A stretch of 64,000 nt of DNA, from contig ONIP01000004.1 of the NCBI GenBank assembly GCA_900317955.1, positions 39,796-103,795 on the forward strand. The letters run 5' to 3'. This stretch comes from an uncultured Bacteroidales bacterium. Its GTDB lineage: Bacteria; Bacteroidota; Bacteroidia; Bacteroidales; P3. Positions 1 through 9,147 of the stretch are shown here, in pieces. The notes below the pieces were generated by a model. It was not told the DNA's origin. It saw only the letters and a program-made list of their open reading frames with translations, and ran no database searches. Every line of letters starts with the position of its first letter. The stretch's first letter is position 1. Position numbers and translations under genes: made by a program.

Positions 1-1
1 G

Positions 2-1084
2 GTGACCGACTCTATCGTTCGCAGAATGCTTGCCGAAGCCGGCGTGGAAGGCGAATACCAGATTGAAGAAAATGAGTACGGTGAACCTCTGGATCCCCCA
101 AGGCTGAACAAGAAGACCAAAATACGCTGGAACGATGCAGAAACACGCGAGGCCTTGAATGACCTCTATGTAGCTGAGAAAGACAGATATTTTGGCCGTC
201 GCGAGATTGACGCTTCCAAATTGAACTATGAATACTACTGGATTGACTATGCCGATGCAGCCCGCAAGGAAGCCGGTGTGCAGAACCGTGAGGAACATCG
301 CGGTACCCTCTATACCGCCCGTCCCCGTGGTTTGAACAACCGCACGGCATTCGTTCACAAAGAGAGAATCAACGTGTATCCCGACACCCTGTGCTGGGTT
401 CATGACTACACCTACTCCATGAACGACGACTTTACCCGCAACTATTTCTGCTCCTCGGCATACGACAACTATCCTGTGGTAGGTGTCAGCTGGCTCCAGG
501 CAAAGGCCTTCTGCATTTGGCGCAGCCATTTCCTGAACGACTATCTGGAGAGCATCAACTATGCACACATGAACGATTTCCGTCTGCCTTCAGAAGCTGA
601 ATGGGAATTTGCAGCCCGTGGCGGCATCGCTGCCGAGAGCTATCCTTGGGGCGGTCCCTATGTGCGCAATCCTAATGGATGCTTCCTCGCCAACTATGAG
701 CCCCTCCGCGGTGCCTATGACGACGATGGCGGTGTGCGCACTCTGATTGTCGGACACTATGCTCCCAACGACTACGGCCTGTATGACATGTCGGGTAATG
801 TATCTGAGTGGTGCGCCGATGCCTACAACGAGAACACCTACATTGTTGCCAACGCCCTCTCGCCCTACTACAACTACAACGCCCAGGAGAGCGATCCTAT
901 CGCCCAGAAACGTAAAGTGGTTCGTGGCGGCAGCTGGAAAGACCAGAAATATTTCATCCAGGTTCAGACCCGCTCATTTGAATTCCAGGATACCAGCAAG
1001 TGCTACATCGGTTTCCGTTGCATACAGCCTTATCTGGGTCGTGTGAAAGGCGACAATCTTAAAACCGCTTCTAACGTATATTAA
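2..1084 (+). CDS. gldK: T9SS ring lipoprotein GldK/PorK (5' truncated by window edge)
   Basis: GldK/PorK forms, with GldN/PorN, the periplasmic ring of the type IX secretion system, anchored at the outer membrane. The 360 visible residues carry a formylglycine-generating-enzyme (SUMF-like) fold typical of the family: LPSEAEWEFAARGG near residue 197, YDMSGNVSEW near 261, VVRGGSW near 307 and IGFRC close to the end. No signal peptide or lipobox is visible and the frame is open to the first base, so the gene begins upstream; the GTG at position 2 is an internal codon. gldL, gldM and gldN follow in the same direction, the standard T9SS order, which makes the assignment firm. A 12-bp hairpin lies between this gene and gldL. 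Confidence 0.93.
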   Translation: MTDSIVRRMLAEAGVEGEYQIEENEYGEPLDPPRLNKKTKIRWNDAETREALNDLYVAEKDRYFGRREIDASKLNYEYYWIDYADAARKEAGVQNREEHRGTLYTARPRGLNNRTAFVHKERINVYPDTLCWVHDYTYSMNDDFTRNYFCSSAYDNYPVVGVSWLQAKAFCIWRSHFLNDYLESINYAHMNDFRLPSEAEWEFAARGGIAAESYPWGGPYVRNPNGCFLANYEPLRGAYDDDGGVRTLIVGHYAPNDYGLYDMSGNVSEWCADAYNENTYIVANALSPYYNYNAQESDPIAQKRKVVRGGSWKDQKYFIQVQTRSFEFQDTSKCYIGFRCIQPYLGRVKGDNLKTASNVY

Positions 1085-1104
1085 TAGTAGCAGAAAGAGC
1101 AATA

Positions 1105-1133
1105 TAGGGTCTTTGGGCTAACCAAAGACCCTA
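1105..1133 (+). promoter_or_regulatory. Intercistronic hairpin between gldK and gldL
   Basis: A 12-bp perfect stem (1105-1116 with 1122-1133) closes a 5-base loop. No T-run follows, so it is a poor intrinsic terminator. It may act as a processing or partial attenuation site that sets the ratio of GldK to GldL/M/N. The function is inferred only from structure and position. Confidence 0.45.
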
Positions 1134-1187
1134 ATATAGGAAAAATACATCAAACTAAATAATTAAGTAACACTAAAACGTAACATT

Positions 1188-2045
1188 ATGAGTTTTATTG
1201 ACAACATTGTTCGGAGTAATACTTATAAAAACTTCATGTCCAAACTATACGGTTGGGGTGCCGCCGTTGTTATTATTGGAGCTCTTTTCAAAATTAACCA
1301 CTGGCAGGGCGGTGAGTTGATGCTGATTATCGGTATGGGTACTGAGACCCTCATCTTCTTCCTGTCAGCATTTGAACCCCCTCACGTAGAATTCGACTGG
1401 ACACTGGTTTATCCTCAGTTGGCCGGTATGGAAGGAGGAGAAGGCCTGAATGCCAAAAGCGACGCATTTGACAATCTGGACAATCTTGCCACCGTTCCCG
1501 AGGCAGAGGATCCCCTGACAGCAAGACTTGACAAGATGTTGGAAGAGGCTAACATCACCCCCGAACTGATTGAAAGACTTGGCAAGGGCATGGAAAATCT
1601 CGCCGACAGTGCACAAGCAATGAACGGAATGGCAAGCGCAGCCGCTTCAACCGACAAGTTTGTCAATACCCTCGACGGTGCCTCCGAAGCCGTTGGAAAT
1701 CTGAAACAGGCTTCAGAGGCTGTCAACACTCTCACCACCATATATCAGGAGACCGCCCAGGCTCTTACAAGCGGCGATGCCTCTTATGCTGACGAGATGA
1801 AGAAACTGGCAAGCAGCCTTGCTTCAGTGAATGCGATGTACGAGATGCAGTTGCAGACCTCTACCAGCCAGCTGGAAGCCACCAAGGCTGTTGAGGAACG
1901 CATCCAGCGCATGATGGCCAACTTTGCAGATTCTGCCGAAGGGGTACTCAAGTACAAAGACCAGGTTGACGCCCTCACCCGTAAGGTTGCCGAGCTCAAC
2001 AACGTCTATGGCAACATGCTTGCTGCAATGCAGACCAGACTTTAA
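1188..2045 (+). CDS. gldL: T9SS inner-membrane motor protein GldL/PorL
   Basis: GldL and GldM form the proton-motive-force-driven inner-membrane motor of the type IX secretion and gliding machinery. The 285-residue protein starts with a short cytoplasmic segment, then two hydrophobic helices at about residues 22-42 and 45-62. The motif FKINHWQGGELM between them is characteristic of the family. The rest is a long Ala-, Glu- and Asp-rich, predicted helical cytoplasmic domain that ends near residue 285. The length fits the family. gldM begins 46 bases downstream, consistent with co-transcription. Confidence 0.95.
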   Translation: MSFIDNIVRSNTYKNFMSKLYGWGAAVVIIGALFKINHWQGGELMLIIGMGTETLIFFLSAFEPPHVEFDWTLVYPQLAGMEGGEGLNAKSDAFDNLDNLATVPEAEDPLTARLDKMLEEANITPELIERLGKGMENLADSAQAMNGMASAAASTDKFVNTLDGASEAVGNLKQASEAVNTLTTIYQETAQALTSGDASYADEMKKLASSLASVNAMYEMQLQTSTSQLEATKAVEERIQRMMANFADSAEGVLKYKDQVDALTRKVAELNNVYGNMLAAMQTRL

Positions 2046-2091
2046 TCGACTTCATTAATACTCAACAATAAAACCACACTAATTAGAAGAT

Positions 2092-3783
2092 ATGAGTGCT
2101 TCAAACTGTCCGGAAACCCCGAGACAAAAAATGATTCAGATGATGTACCTTGTGTACACCGCCATGTTGGCACTTAATGTGTCGGCAGAGGTTGTTGAGG
2201 GATTCAAAACAGTCGGTAACGCCATGACCAAGTCGAACGAGAACATGGTCACAAAGCTTGACGACACCTACAATAACTTTGAAGCCGCACTCAAGAACAA
2301 CCCCGCAAAAGTAAAAGAGAAATACGACAAAGCCCAGGAGATTAAGAAACTCTCCGACGAGCTTGTTTATACTATCGACACTGTTACCTACAGTTTTATC
2401 GGCGAAATTGCACAGGAAGCCGAAATCAAACTGATTGACCCCAACAACAAGGATAAAACCATCAAAAGAACTATCAATCTGCTCAACGCTGATGGTTCTA
2501 AGAACTTTGACAGTATTGCTGAAGCCTTGAGAATAGGTGGTTTCAGTTGGATACAGAAACTGGATAACAACCACCTTGGAACACCTTACTTCATTGGTAA
2601 AGCAGAAGGTAAGGAGGTTTCGGAAGGTGCAGCCGCTGAGGTCAAGAAACGTATCATTGAATACAAAAAGGCCGTTAAAGAAAGACTGGGAGCTGACTCT
2701 GTACACGTAACTCTTGGTCTCGCCGTAGAGGATTTGCACCTTAACAGCGAGGGCGAACCTACCTCATGGGAACAGTTGAACTTTAACAACACCGTTGCTG
2801 GTGCCGCATTGGTGACCTTGACCCGTATGAAAGCTGAGGTGATGAACGCCGAGTTCGATGCCGTGAATATGCTGTATAAGCAAATCCGCTCGAATGACTT
2901 CTCATTTGATAAAGTCGCAGTCATTACCCGTCCGAAGTCATCTTATATCATGCAAGGTGGCAAATACGAACTGGTTGTTAACGTCGGTGCTTACGACTCG
3001 AAAGCAAAATTCGAAGCTACCGTTGGAGGAACACGTTTCACAGCTAACGATACAGGTGCCGTTGTTTACAGTACAGTATGCAACAGCACAGGTCCCAAGA
3101 CTATTACAGGTACCGTATACGTCAAGAACGATAACGGAACCAGCAATTACGACTTCAAGGAGACCTACTTCGTTGCTGAACCCATGGCAGTGTTTGAGTT
3201 GACCGAAATGAACGTTGTTTATTCCGGAATTGACAACCCTGTAAGGATTTCTGTCCCCGGTATCGCAGCACATAATGTTGTTGTATCACTGGCAGACCCC
3301 AATCAGGCAACAATAGTACCTGATACGAAAGCCGGTGCGGGTAACTACATCATCAAACCTAAGGTCAACAAAGGCAAGATTAAAATCAATGCTTCGTTCA
3401 AAGATGGTAACCAGACCCGATTTGCAGGTTCTACAGAGGTCCGTGCCCGCCCACTTCCAGACCCGAAGATTTACCTCGGTACTATCGAAGCAGGCAAGGG
3501 TATACCCATCAACGACTTGAAAGGTATGAAAGGACCACGTGTTGGTTATGGCCCAGACTTTGCATTCCACTTGAAATCACCCACCATCAATAAACAGACC
3601 ATCGATATTACGAAGGTTAACGGTGCAACCGATATTGAGAACAGAGGTCCTCAATGGGGTGCTGAGGTGATGAGTTATATCCAGAAAGCAAAACCTGGCT
3701 GCAAGATTACCCTCAGCCTTGATGTGAACATGCCTGATGGCACCAAGCGTAACATCAGCAGCACATTCCGTATCACCAGATAA
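2092..3783 (+). CDS. gldM: T9SS motor and periplasmic stalk protein GldM/PorM
   Basis: GldM has one N-terminal transmembrane helix that packs with GldL and a long periplasmic portion that contacts the GldK/GldN ring, coupling the motor to the ring. The 563 residues fit: an N-terminal segment MIQMMYLVYTAMLALNVS at about residues 11-28 is the membrane helix, and a helical region to about residue 230 is followed by beta-rich domains to the C-terminus. The family signature of an N-terminal SxxNCPETPRQKMIQMMYLV-like stretch is present. It lies 46 bases after gldL and 35 bases before gldN. Confidence 0.95.
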   Translation: MSASNCPETPRQKMIQMMYLVYTAMLALNVSAEVVEGFKTVGNAMTKSNENMVTKLDDTYNNFEAALKNNPAKVKEKYDKAQEIKKLSDELVYTIDTVTYSFIGEIAQEAEIKLIDPNNKDKTIKRTINLLNADGSKNFDSIAEALRIGGFSWIQKLDNNHLGTPYFIGKAEGKEVSEGAAAEVKKRIIEYKKAVKERLGADSVHVTLGLAVEDLHLNSEGEPTSWEQLNFNNTVAGAALVTLTRMKAEVMNAEFDAVNMLYKQIRSNDFSFDKVAVITRPKSSYIMQGGKYELVVNVGAYDSKAKFEATVGGTRFTANDTGAVVYSTVCNSTGPKTITGTVYVKNDNGTSNYDFKETYFVAEPMAVFELTEMNVVYSGIDNPVRISVPGIAAHNVVVSLADPNQATIVPDTKAGAGNYIIKPKVNKGKIKINASFKDGNQTRFAGSTEVRARPLPDPKIYLGTIEAGKGIPINDLKGMKGPRVGYGPDFAFHLKSPTINKQTIDITKVNGATDIENRGPQWGAEVMSYIQKAKPGCKITLSLDVNMPDGTKRNISSTFRITR

Positions 3784-3818
3784 TTAGATTAGATAATAAC
3801 GAACAAAAAAGAATAATC

Positions 3819-4715
3819 ATGAAAAAAGTATTGTTAGGCCTCAGCCTCATAATTCTCGCGTTCGGAGGAATCAAAGTAAATGCACAGAATATCCTTGATC
3901 CCGAAGATGAAACTAATTTGAGCAGATTCTACTCACGTCAGATGACGATGAGCAAAAAGGCTATACCCTACCCCAGCATTCGTGAGAGCGATGTGATTTG
4001 GGAGACCTGCATCTGGCGTACCATCGATTTCCGCGAGAAATTCAATCAGTTCTTCTATTTCCCCAAGGGTGAAGACTCTATCAACAACAACCAAGGCCGT
4101 ATCAACCTTGCATATCTTATCTACAGATCTGCCGCCAACGGTGAATTTGAGATTTTTGAAGATGACGAGTTGAAGACTCCTGTTGACTGGGATTTCATGT
4201 ACAAGAGATTGAACAAGGCCGATTCCACCAAAACAGACCCCATCTATGATGAATACGGTGAAATTATTGACGAAGGCCATGATACTGTGAAATACAAGTC
4301 CTTCACTTCCGATGACTACTACAAAATCCATATTAAGGAATATTGGTATATCGACAAGCAGGATACCCGTATGAAAGTCCGTATCGTTGCTCTGGCTCTT
4401 GTTGATGAGAACTGCAAAGAAGTTGACGGTGAAATGGAATGCAACCCCACCACCCGTTTCTGGATTCCCATGAACGACATGCGTGTCCGCAACATTTTTG
4501 CCAAAACCAATGCCTACGACATCTATAATAACAATATGGAGCGTAGCTACGACCAGATTTTCATCACCCGTTATTTCGACAGTTTCGTAACTCGTGAGAC
4601 CAATGTTCACAACCGTGCCATTCATGAGTACTTGACCGGTGAAGATTCACAACTCGAATCTCAGAACATCGAAGAGCGCATTTTCGATATCGAATCCGAT
4701 ATGTGGGAATACTAA
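3819..4715 (+). CDS. gldN: T9SS ring protein GldN/PorN
   Basis: GldN/PorN is the soluble periplasmic partner of GldK in the T9SS ring. The 298 residues begin with a signal peptide (MKKVLLGLSLIILAFGG, cleavage after about residue 22, VNA-Q). Family-typical blocks follow: RESDVIWETCIWRTIDFREK near residue 55, FYFPKGEDS, ELFEDDE-like FEIFEDDELKTPVDW, and the C-terminal NRAIHEYLTGED and DIESDMWEY. A long inverted repeat with a T-run right after the stop suggests that the gldK-N transcript ends here, separating this gene from its paralogue downstream. Confidence 0.95.
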   Translation: MKKVLLGLSLIILAFGGIKVNAQNILDPEDETNLSRFYSRQMTMSKKAIPYPSIRESDVIWETCIWRTIDFREKFNQFFYFPKGEDSINNNQGRINLAYLIYRSAANGEFEIFEDDELKTPVDWDFMYKRLNKADSTKTDPIYDEYGEIIDEGHDTVKYKSFTSDDYYKIHIKEYWYIDKQDTRMKVRIVALALVDENCKEVDGEMECNPTTRFWIPMNDMRVRNIFAKTNAYDIYNNNMERSYDQIFITRYFDSFVTRETNVHNRAIHEYLTGEDSQLESQNIEERIFDIESDMWEY

Positions 4716-4755
4716 TCTCGAAAAGGTTTTCCTAACCGATTCGGCATAGAATCTC

Positions 4756-4800
4756 AAAAAAGAGTTAAGAGTAAGTTCCCTTATTCTTAACTCTTTTTTT
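4756..4800 (+). terminator. Rho-independent terminator after gldN
   Basis: Perfect 15-base arms (4756-4770 and 4785-4799) can extend inward with one G-U pair to a loop of about 4 bases. The downstream arm runs into a tract of eight T residues. It is placed 40 bases after the gldN stop. Confidence 0.85.
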
Positions 4801-4867
4801 TAAGACAATGACATATTACAGCACAGATAATCATTAATCATCAACGATAATATTCATCCACAATAAG

Positions 4868-5737
4868 TTGTCCAAGTATCCCAAATCATTCTTGATGCTG
4901 GTTATATTAGTCAGCCTTACAACTGTGGCTCATGCCCAATGGGTAGAGCCACAGCCAAATGACTATTATAAACGCTCCATGACATGGGAACAGAAGCCCC
5001 AAGAGCTGATGTTTGTGCGTGAATCAGACGTGTATTGGAGCAAACTATTGTGGCGAATAATTGACATCCGGGAGAAAGAAAACCAGTTCTTTTATTTCCC
5101 TCTAAACCCTGAAGGTATTCGCGGTCGGAAGAATCTGGCCTACGTTCTTTGGGATGCAATACTTGCTGGTGAAATAGAACTATTTGAAGACGATGAGATG
5201 AAGATTCCCATCGACTGTGCAAAGATAGTGGAACGTGCCACCCGGAGCGATACCGTCCAGATGGAAGTATACGATGATTATGGTGAAGCAGACTATACCA
5301 CCGTATACGTCCCCCATGAATTCAAGTCTGACGACATCTACCAATACAAAATAAAAGAAGCCGTGTACCTTGACCGGGCTCAAAGCGGTATGCAAGTCCG
5401 TAAACTGGGAATTGCTCCCCTTGAAGACCGTTTTAAAGTCATTGATGGCGAAACGGAATATATGGGCACAGTAACCCTATTTTGGGTTCCCATGCTATCA
5501 TTGCAGACTCGCATACTCTTTGCCAAGAAAGAGGCCTATCTGCGCGAGAACTTAGTTCATCTGCCCACATGGGAATACATCTTCAACTCATTCATGTACA
5601 CCTCATTCATCTGTAGAGAAGACAATGTATGGAACCGCTCCATCCATGAATACCTTACAGGTGAAGACGCCCTCATCGAATCAGAAAGAATCGAAGAGGA
5701 AATCATGAATATTTCCATTGATATGTGGGAATACTAA
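4868..5737 (+). CDS. gldN: Second GldN/PorN-family protein (GldO-like paralogue)
   Basis: A 289-residue paralogue of the preceding GldN. It shares the signal peptide (residues 1 to about 23, ending AHA-Q), RESDVYWSKLLWRIIDIREK, FYFP, ELFEDDEMKIP, and the C-terminal NRSIHEYLTGED and MWEY blocks. In Flavobacterium johnsoniae gldN is followed by a paralogue, gldO, with partly redundant function, and this arrangement looks the same. No in-frame ATG lies between the upstream stop at 4835 and the TTG at 4868. TTG gives a proper basic N-region (Lys3, Lys6), whereas the next ATG (4895) would remove it, so TTG is preferred. The stop codon overlaps tail-to-tail with the COG0523 GTPase gene. Confidence 0.88.
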   Translation: MSKYPKSFLMLVILVSLTTVAHAQWVEPQPNDYYKRSMTWEQKPQELMFVRESDVYWSKLLWRIIDIREKENQFFYFPLNPEGIRGRKNLAYVLWDAILAGEIELFEDDEMKIPIDCAKIVERATRSDTVQMEVYDDYGEADYTTVYVPHEFKSDDIYQYKIKEAVYLDRAQSGMQVRKLGIAPLEDRFKVIDGETEYMGTVTLFWVPMLSLQTRILFAKKEAYLRENLVHLPTWEYIFNSFMYTSFICREDNVWNRSIHEYLTGEDALIESERIEEEIMNISIDMWEY

Positions 5738-7053
5738 TCTGCCAGACAAGCATCAAGCTTGCGACAAATATCTTCCTTATCCATATTTTGACCGATGAAA
5801 ACAATCTTCTCCATACGGTCGCCATATTCTTCGTCCCAGTCATGAACAAGACCTGCGTCTCGACGCATCATCTCTATCAGTTCATCCTCTGGCATTGTGG
5901 CATACCATTGTCCAGCCTCGGATAATTTCACCTGGACACCCGATTGCTCGAAAAGGTATGACATATCCTGGTCATCGGCAAAATAACACACGCCTTTGGC
6001 TCTAATCACGCTTTTGGGCCATTCGAAGTTGACAAAATGGTCAAACTTGTCAATGTCTAAAGGCTGCCTTCTATAGTACACGAATGTGCCTATTCCATAC
6101 TCTTCCACCTCACCACCCTCGGCATGATGATGGTGATGGTGTCCATGTTCATCGTGGTGATGGTCATGTTCATCATGGTCGTGATCGTGGTCATGCTCTT
6201 CATGGTCATGATCATGATCTTCTTCTTCATGATGATGCTCATCATCTCCGTGGTGCCTTTTAGCTTCAGCATCTTCCTCCTCAGTGGTTAACCGTTCAAG
6301 CTCACGAACCCAACCAGCCGCACCTTCCGTGGAGCCATACTCAAAGCTATGAGTATTTATTATCTCATCCAAATCAATCTGGGCATAATCAGCCTCTATG
6401 ATGCGCGCACCGTGATTCAGATTCATAATAATCTGACGCAAACGCTCCAATTCAGCAGGTGCAACTTTCGACTTCTTATTCAAGAGCACTATATTACAGA
6501 ACTCTATCTGTTGAATAATCAGATTCTCAATATCCTCTTCAGCAATGGCCGACCCTAACAGACGCCCCCCGCAATCAAATTCGCTCTGCATACGCAAGGC
6601 GTCAACCACCGTCACCACGCAATCCAAATGAGGAATTCCATACCGCGTATACTCCTCGCCCATCCGTGGAATAGAACATATTGTCCTTGCAATAGGTTCC
6701 GGTTCGCAAATACCACTGGCCTCTATCACAATATAATCAAACTTAGCAAGAGACATAATCTCTGATAGTTGCTTTACCAAATCCATTTTAAGTGTGCAGC
6801 AAATGCAACCATTCTGCAAGGCTACAAGACTGTCGTCACCCTGTCCCACAATGCCTCCTTTGGCTATCAAAGAAGCGTCTATATTCACCTCACCAATATC
6901 GTTAACCATCACAGCAAAGCGGATATTTCTCTTGTTATTTAAAATATGGTTCAGCAAAGTTGTTTTGCCGCTGCCAAGATAGCCGGTCAGCAGCAATACT
7001 GGAGTGGTTCGTAACTGAGTATTATTCATATAGCATAGTTTTTTATAATTCAT
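5734..7053 (-). CDS. COG0523 (CobW/YjiA/ZNG1-type) GTPase with His-rich metal-binding loop
   Basis: A P-loop G3E GTPase of the COG0523 family, whose members act as metallochaperones (zinc, cobalt and others). Visible motifs are Walker A GYLGSGKTT (residues 24-32), NDIGEVNID, the metal-binding CxCC motif NGCICC (Cys83, Cys85, Cys86), EASGICEP and NKKS in place of the usual NKxD. Residues of about 264-311 are an uninterrupted mix of His, Asp and Glu, which probably binds metal. The CobW C-terminal domain follows. The length of 439 is slightly above average because of the His-rich loop. An alternative start is Met9. The metal cannot be named: no Zur box or zinc transporter is visible nearby. Confidence 0.9.
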   Translation of the reverse strand: MNYKKLCYMNNTQLRTTPVLLLTGYLGSGKTTLLNHILNNKRNIRFAVMVNDIGEVNIDASLIAKGGIVGQGDDSLVALQNGCICCTLKMDLVKQLSEIMSLAKFDYIVIEASGICEPEPIARTICSIPRMGEEYTRYGIPHLDCVVTVVDALRMQSEFDCGGRLLGSAIAEEDIENLIIQQIEFCNIVLLNKKSKVAPAELERLRQIIMNLNHGARIIEADYAQIDLDEIINTHSFEYGSTEGAAGWVRELERLTTEEEDAEAKRHHGDDEHHHEEEDHDHDHEEHDHDHDHDEHDHHHDEHGHHHHHHAEGGEVEEYGIGTFVYYRRQPLDIDKFDHFVNFEWPKSVIRAKGVCYFADDQDMSYLFEQSGVQVKLSEAGQWYATMPEDELIEMMRRDAGLVHDWDEEYGDRMEKIVFIGQNMDKEDICRKLDACLAD

Positions 7054-7183
7054 CTAAGGAATGCAGCACATAGCAAAAAAGAATGTTTAATGATGCATTG
7101 ACTATTATTAAATAACGCAGAATACCTAATAATATTTTTAATCAAACAAAGCTTTTTTACAAGTTGATTATGCAACTGGACAG

Positions 7184-8476
7184 CTACCGTTCTCTCCTAC
7201 CACGGCGCAACCAACGTATTCCATAAATCACATCGCGCAACAATACAAAAACCTTAGGCATCAGCCAAGCACTAAATATACCCATAATCAACAATGCCAA
7301 CGCTTTCCAAAAACCAGCAACAAAAATTGCCACAACAAAAAGAACCAGCAAATAGACAAGAGTAAGACCAAAACGGATACCGTAATTTATTGAACTACGG
7401 AACTGCGGATCCTTGACCTTTGTTCTTGCTATCAAATGCGTAGGCAGATAGACTATCGGATTACTGAGAATCCACAACGGCAACATATCCCAGCAAAGTA
7501 ACAATGCAAACAATAGAGCCAGCAAACATAAAGCCCATTTCAGCACATATTTCCAAGCGTTATGACGTGGATATTTCGAAGCAAACCATAGGGGCACACG
7601 ATGTGCACTGCATTCAGCGGCAAACGCCTCCCCTTCTTTATATAGTGGTTCCAACTCATTTTCATTCATCTGCGCCAGTTGCAAACTCACATTCTGACGT
7701 GCAACAAACCGTCCCCACACCGTGTTGCGCAAACCTCTTTCCTTTAGCAAGGACGGTGTACGCCAATGGCAATAAGCATACTCATCGGCATAATGCTCGT
7801 CAGCATTCACCTGATGGATTACAGACTTCATCGCCAACGATAAATCATTACGCATTTGATTAAGTGCCACAGGTTCATTGTCGGCAAATTCATTCATGTA
7901 CGCCCTCATGTCAATAGGCTTGCCAATGTTCACTGCCACACTGCTATACGTGCTCTCATACTCATCATAATCCAACCCAACGGGCACAATATACAACGGC
8001 TTGTTTCCCAGATCCCGCTGAGTCTCCCCTGCTATTCTGAACATTCCCTTCACCAGCGGCAACAACTGATGCCGATCGTTGTGGGTTCCTTCTGCCATCA
8101 AACACAATGGTACCCCTTTTTCCAACGACTCTCTTGCGGTGTTGAACACTTCAGCATTGCGCGACAGCTGGTCTCTGCCATCCCGTATGCGATACACCGG
8201 ACTGATTTTAAGCCATGTCAGGAAAAACCTTGCTACCGGTTTGCTGAATATATCGGCCCTTGCCAGAAAAACTATCGGCCTATTCAGCACCATCAACACT
8301 ACCAAGGGATCCATCATCGCGTTCTGGTGACACGGGGCAAGAATATAATGTTCCCCCTCTGGAATATTTTCTTTGCCTTTCACCACCACCTTGCGGTAAT
8401 GGCACCAAGTAGCGTACCTCACTATCGGAAAGAAAAGTGCATAAAAAAGGTTAAAATCTGCCAAACTTTTTTTCAT
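7184..8476 (-). CDS. 1-acylglycerol-3-phosphate acyltransferase-like (PlsC/LPLAT family) membrane protein
   Basis: A phospholipid acyltransferase expected to move acyl chains onto a glycerophosphate-type acceptor at the inner membrane. The catalytic block is PCHQNAMMDP (His50 to Asp56), an Hx5D spacing like that of the yeast Gpt2/GAT and Bacteroidota subfamily rather than the classic Hx4D. The second block EGTHND (about residue 127) matches the usual EGTRS region. Strongly hydrophobic segments at about 310-335 and 360-400 suggest C-terminal membrane helices. The frame opens upstream at a TTG (8491), but that overlaps a TATTTTTG promoter element, so ATG 8476 (MKKSLADF) is chosen. Confidence 0.82.
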   Translation of the reverse strand: MKKSLADFNLFYALFFPIVRYATWCHYRKVVVKGKENIPEGEHYILAPCHQNAMMDPLVVLMVLNRPIVFLARADIFSKPVARFFLTWLKISPVYRIRDGRDQLSRNAEVFNTARESLEKGVPLCLMAEGTHNDRHQLLPLVKGMFRIAGETQRDLGNKPLYIVPVGLDYDEYESTYSSVAVNIGKPIDMRAYMNEFADNEPVALNQMRNDLSLAMKSVIHQVNADEHYADEYAYCHWRTPSLLKERGLRNTVWGRFVARQNVSLQLAQMNENELEPLYKEGEAFAAECSAHRVPLWFASKYPRHNAWKYVLKWALCLLALLFALLLCWDMLPLWILSNPIVYLPTHLIARTKVKDPQFRSSINYGIRFGLTLVYLLVLFVVAIFVAGFWKALALLIMGIFSAWLMPKVFVLLRDVIYGIRWLRRGRRER

Positions 8477-8480
8477 ACTG

Positions 8481-8488
8481 CAAAAATA
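8481..8488 (-). promoter_or_regulatory. Bacteroidota -7 box (TATTTTTG) for the acyltransferase gene
   Basis: TATTTTTG on the minus strand matches TAnnTTTG and ends 4 bases before the ATG at 8476, so the transcript would be leaderless or nearly so. No good -33 TTTG is seen 19 bases upstream. Confidence 0.45.
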
Positions 8489-8528
8489 CAAAATATTTTC
8501 GACATTTATGAGTTATTTGTGCAAAAAT

Positions 8529-9137
8529 ATGAAGACTACTATGAACCGATTCCTTTTTGTAACTCTACTCACCGCCCTCGTTGCCCTCGCCTCCACAGCG
8601 CAGTGCCAGGTGGTGACTGACCGCAAAGTGCGTTTTGGCATAATAGTTGACGGCGACACCATTCCTTACTATCGCCTTAACGATGTGAAAGTAATCGAAT
8701 CCGCTTCCCTCCTCACCGAAGCCGAGATTCGAAAAAACCAGAAACTTATCCGCAATGTCAAGAAAATGTTGCCCTATGCCAAAATCGGCAAGCAACGTCT
8801 TGACATTCTTGAAAAACAAATCGCCGACCTGCCCAAAAAAGAACGCCGCGCTGCCATCCGCGAAGCCGAAAAGAACCTTCTGGCCGACTTCAGCGACGAG
8901 TTGAAAGAATGCACCATCTCCCAGGGAAGAGTGCTCTTGAAACTCATTGACCGCGAAACAGGACGCACTTCCTATGTCCTTGTCGACGAACTGCGGGGCA
9001 AACTCCGCGCAGGTTTTTACCAAACTTTTGCCCGTCTGTTCGGCTACAATCTCAAGGCAGCCTATGACCCAAAACATAACAAAGACGACAACCTGATTGA
9101 ACGCATTGTCCTCTCCGTCGAACGGGGCAAACTATAA
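8529..9137 (+). CDS. DUF4294 domain-containing secreted protein
   Basis: A Bacteroidota-specific protein of unknown function. After a signal peptide (MKTTMNRFLFVTLLTALVAL, cleavage near AQC-Q) the mature protein begins with the pattern common in DUF4294 proteins, IIVDGDTIPYYRLNDVKV. A charged, predicted helical middle (residues of about 60-120) and a conserved-looking LIDRETGRTSYVLVDELRG segment follow. An upstream in-frame ATG (8508) would put seven polar residues ahead of the signal peptide, so 8529 is preferred; 8541 is also possible. It is followed 10 bases later by an NlpC/P60 hydrolase in the same direction, a pairing that hints at cell-wall work but does not prove it. Confidence 0.75.
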   Translation: MKTTMNRFLFVTLLTALVALASTAQCQVVTDRKVRFGIIVDGDTIPYYRLNDVKVIESASLLTEAEIRKNQKLIRNVKKMLPYAKIGKQRLDILEKQIADLPKKERRAAIREAEKNLLADFSDELKECTISQGRVLLKLIDRETGRTSYVLVDELRGKLRAGFYQTFARLFGYNLKAAYDPKHNKDDNLIERIVLSVERGKL

Positions 9138-9147
9138 TCCATACTTT

